A program made the position numbers and the translations under genes. A stretch of DNA of 7,774 bases. Source: a bacterium. GTDB taxonomy: Bacteria; Verrucomicrobiota; Verrucomicrobiia; Limisphaerales; J093. Under the pieces are notes generated by a model, which was not told the DNA's origin, did not search any database, and was given only the letters and a program-made list of their open reading frames with translations. The DNA is taken from NCBI GenBank assembly GCA_021784265.1, contig JAJXTA010000108.1:1-7774 (forward strand). The letters are read 5' to 3'. Shown piece by piece: positions 6,083-7,774 of this stretch (position 1 is its first letter; each line of letters starts with the position of its first letter).

Positions 6083-7774
6083 GCGGGTTGGTCCACCTCG
6101 AGGGTCTGCAGCTCTTTGAGCACCTCCTCGACGCGCGGGAGCAGCTCCAGGAGTTGCGAACTCGAGCCCGTTGGGGCGTACCGGGCCTGGTTGCAGGCCT
6201 GGAACAGCGCGTGGAGGGCGGCCTGGGTTTCCGGGGGGATGCCGCGCGGCGCCAACTGTTCGTCCACCACGGCCTCGGTGATGGCGGCCGCGGGCAGATC
6301 CAGCCGCTCGCCCAGTTGTTCTTGGAGGAGACGGAAGACCAAGGCGAAGAACTCCGCCGCGTCATTGGCCGTCGCCAGGTTCTGCAGGTCCGCAAGGCCC
6401 TGGCGGATGAGCCGGTGGGCGGTCTGGCGGCGGACCAGGCGCGGGTTGTTCGCCAGGTGATCCTCCCGTTTGCGCCACAGGAAGACCGCCAGCAAGGCCA
6501 GCACCGGCACGCCCTGCAGCGCCAGAAACCAGCCGCGGCGCAGCAACGGCGGGCGTGGCGCGGTAATCACCCCAAGGTGCTCTTTCAACGAAACAATGTC
6601 CTGCGGCGACGCGGTCGCGCCGCTGGGGGTGGGTCCCACCGGGAGAGCGGCCAGTGTCTGCGGCGCCGCGCTCGGGCGGACAATCAACGGAATCGGCGGC
6701 TCGGCCAGGGTGCGGTAGCTCTGCTGTTCCGGATCGAAAAAGCTGAAGGAGAAGCTCGGGATTTCTTTGACTTCGGTGTTTTGGGGCACGACCACTGCCT
6801 CGAAGACCTTGGTCCCCTCGACCCCCAAGGCGTCGGTGGGGTCCACCCGGCTGGTGGGGGGGTAGGTGGTGAACTCGCGCCAGGCGTCCAGGGGCGGCAA
6901 GGTGATGTTATCCAGTGCGCCCCGGCCGGTGATCTGGATTTTGAGCGTCACCGGTTCGCCGACCGCCACGTTGGTGGGGTTGGCCGTGACGGCGAGGCGG
7001 TAGGCGCCCACCGCGCCGGTGAAGTTCGGGGGACGATTGGTTGTCGGCAACGCCAGCACCTGGATCGATTGCGTTTCGCTGGTGAGCTTGGCTGGCCGCA
7101 ACTCCACCCGCCGCCCGAAGGGATTGGCGAACTGGTCGAAGAAGGGATCGTTGAAAAAGGCCTCGAACGGATCCCCGCTGGGGCGCTGGCGGGCCACGGG
7201 GATGCGCAGGTTCAGGTTGCACTCGGCGGGACCCAGGCTGAGAGTGCCGGGCCGGGTGGGGATGGCGGTGGTTTTGGTCGAGATGGTGGCGTAGTTGGCG
7301 CCGTTGAGCTGCATCTGGCCCTGGACCGGCTGGGTGGCTTTGCCGAGGGTGAAACCTTCCGACGCGATGGGCTGGAGCTGGATGTCCTGGGCATCAACCA
7401 CGTAGAGCCGCGTCTCCACCGGCAAGACTTCCCCCACATAGATCCGGTTCTTGGGAACAAGCAACTTCAGGAAGGCATACCGGGCTTGGGCGCTCGGGCC
7501 GTTGCCGTTGGCTCCCGCGCTGGTCACGGTCAGGTGGACCGGCTGGGCCTGGAGCACTTGCGCGTTCACCACGGCCCGGATGGGGGGGGTGCAGTAGTGG
7601 CCGGGCTGGCTCGGGGTGACGACGTAGTTGAGCGTGAGGAGGAAGGAGACCTGGCCGTTGACAATGGTCGTGCTGGCCTGCTGGCCACGGTACTGGATGG
7701 CGAGGTTCCGCACCCCTTGGATCAGCGGCATGGCCTGAGGCTGGCCGTCGGTGAAGCTGAGCGAGAGGACGGCG
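6079..7774 (-). CDS. batD: BatD-like membrane protein (5' end cut by window)
   Basis: BatD is a largely periplasmic membrane-anchored protein of the Bat gene set, thought to work with VWA-domain BatA/BatB and a MoxR AAA+ ATPase. The frame is open to the right edge (first full codon 7771-7773), giving 564 residues of a longer protein. The methionine at 7731 is internal: reading upstream of it, LSLSFTDGQPQ continues the domain. Residues 1 to about 410 are beta-rich, with family-like stretches VNGQVSFLLTLNYVVTPSQPGHY, RIYVGEVLPVETRLYV and NPTNVAVGEPVTLKIQITGRGALDNITLPPL. One membrane helix follows (about 414-433), then a helical cytoplasmic tail of about 130 residues rich in Leu, Ala, Glu and Arg. 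Residues 200-220 carry three spaced DPF/NPF triplets. Signal peptide and true start lie outside the window. Stop TGA overlaps the batE ATG. Confidence 0.9.
   Translation of the reverse strand, partial: AVLSLSFTDGQPQAMPLIQGVRNLAIQYRGQQASTTIVNGQVSFLLTLNYVVTPSQPGHYCTPPIRAVVNAQVLQAQPVHLTVTSAGANGNGPSAQARYAFLKLLVPKNRIYVGEVLPVETRLYVVDAQDIQLQPIASEGFTLGKATQPVQGQMQLNGANYATISTKTTAIPTRPGTLSLGPAECNLNLRIPVARQRPSGDPFEAFFNDPFFDQFANPFGRRVELRPAKLTSETQSIQVLALPTTNRPPNFTGAVGAYRLAVTANPTNVAVGEPVTLKIQITGRGALDNITLPPLDAWREFTTYPPTSRVDPTDALGVEGTKVFEAVVVPQNTEVKEIPSFSFSFFDPEQQSYRTLAEPPIPLIVRPSAAPQTLAALPVGPTPSGATASPQDIVSLKEHLGVITAPRPPLLRRGWFLALQGVPVLALLAVFLWRKREDHLANNPRLVRRQTAHRLIRQGLADLQNLATANDAAEFFALVFRLLQEQLGERLDLPAAAITEAVVDEQLAPRGIPPETQAALHALFQACNQARYAPTGSSSQLLELLPRVEEVLKELQTLEVDQPA

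Noticed and set aside
5273..6460. Long open frame (395 codons) on the + strand across batE and the end of batD
   Set aside because: It is antisense to two well-supported, overlapping genes, and its translation is low-complexity with no domain pattern.
7729..7731. ATG at 7731 (- strand) as the batD start
   Set aside because: The frame stays open to the window edge with a family-like beta-strand sequence, and no signal peptide follows this methionine, so the gene is cut by the window instead.

Overview
The window is a GC-rich, densely coding bacterial chromosome segment. It holds six genes: two are cut by the window edges and four are complete. No RNA genes, mobile elements or CRISPR arrays were seen. 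The gene set suggests a Verrucomicrobia/Planctomycetes-type organism, perhaps the Pedosphaera/Limisphaera side of Verrucomicrobia. The pointers are BatD with a long cytoplasmic tail followed by BatE, a Ycf46-type AAA ATPase, and an ECF sigma factor followed by a small '[10 protein letters not shown]...WWRRLFG' protein. This placement is an inference from remembered protein styles, not from a search. Layout, left to right: the last 208 codons of ilvD (+ strand, branched-chain amino acid synthesis); a 207-bp gap with hairpins and a candidate promoter; a 590-residue APC-superfamily amino acid permease (+); a 125-bp gap with two inverted repeats; an ECF sigma factor (+); 11 bp later an 80-residue protein of unknown function (+); 76 bp later a Ycf46-like AAA ATPase (+); a 112-bp convergent gap; then, on the - strand, batE and the 3' part of batD, joined by a 4-bp ATGA overlap and with batD running off the right edge. 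How the genes relate: ilvD and the permease are both amino-acid metabolism genes, but hairpins and a possible promoter separate them. The sigma factor and the 80-residue protein look like one transcription unit, and the small protein sits where an anti-sigma factor is often found although it has no membrane segment. The Ycf46-like ATPase may be read from the same transcript or from its own promoter just before its start. batD and batE are the end of a Bat (aerotolerance-type) operon, whose MoxR, DUF58 and VWA-domain BatA/BatB partners would be expected beyond the right edge. Most families here are known. The least explained items are the 80-residue protein next to the sigma factor and the role of a Ycf46-type ATPase in an apparently non-photosynthetic setting.
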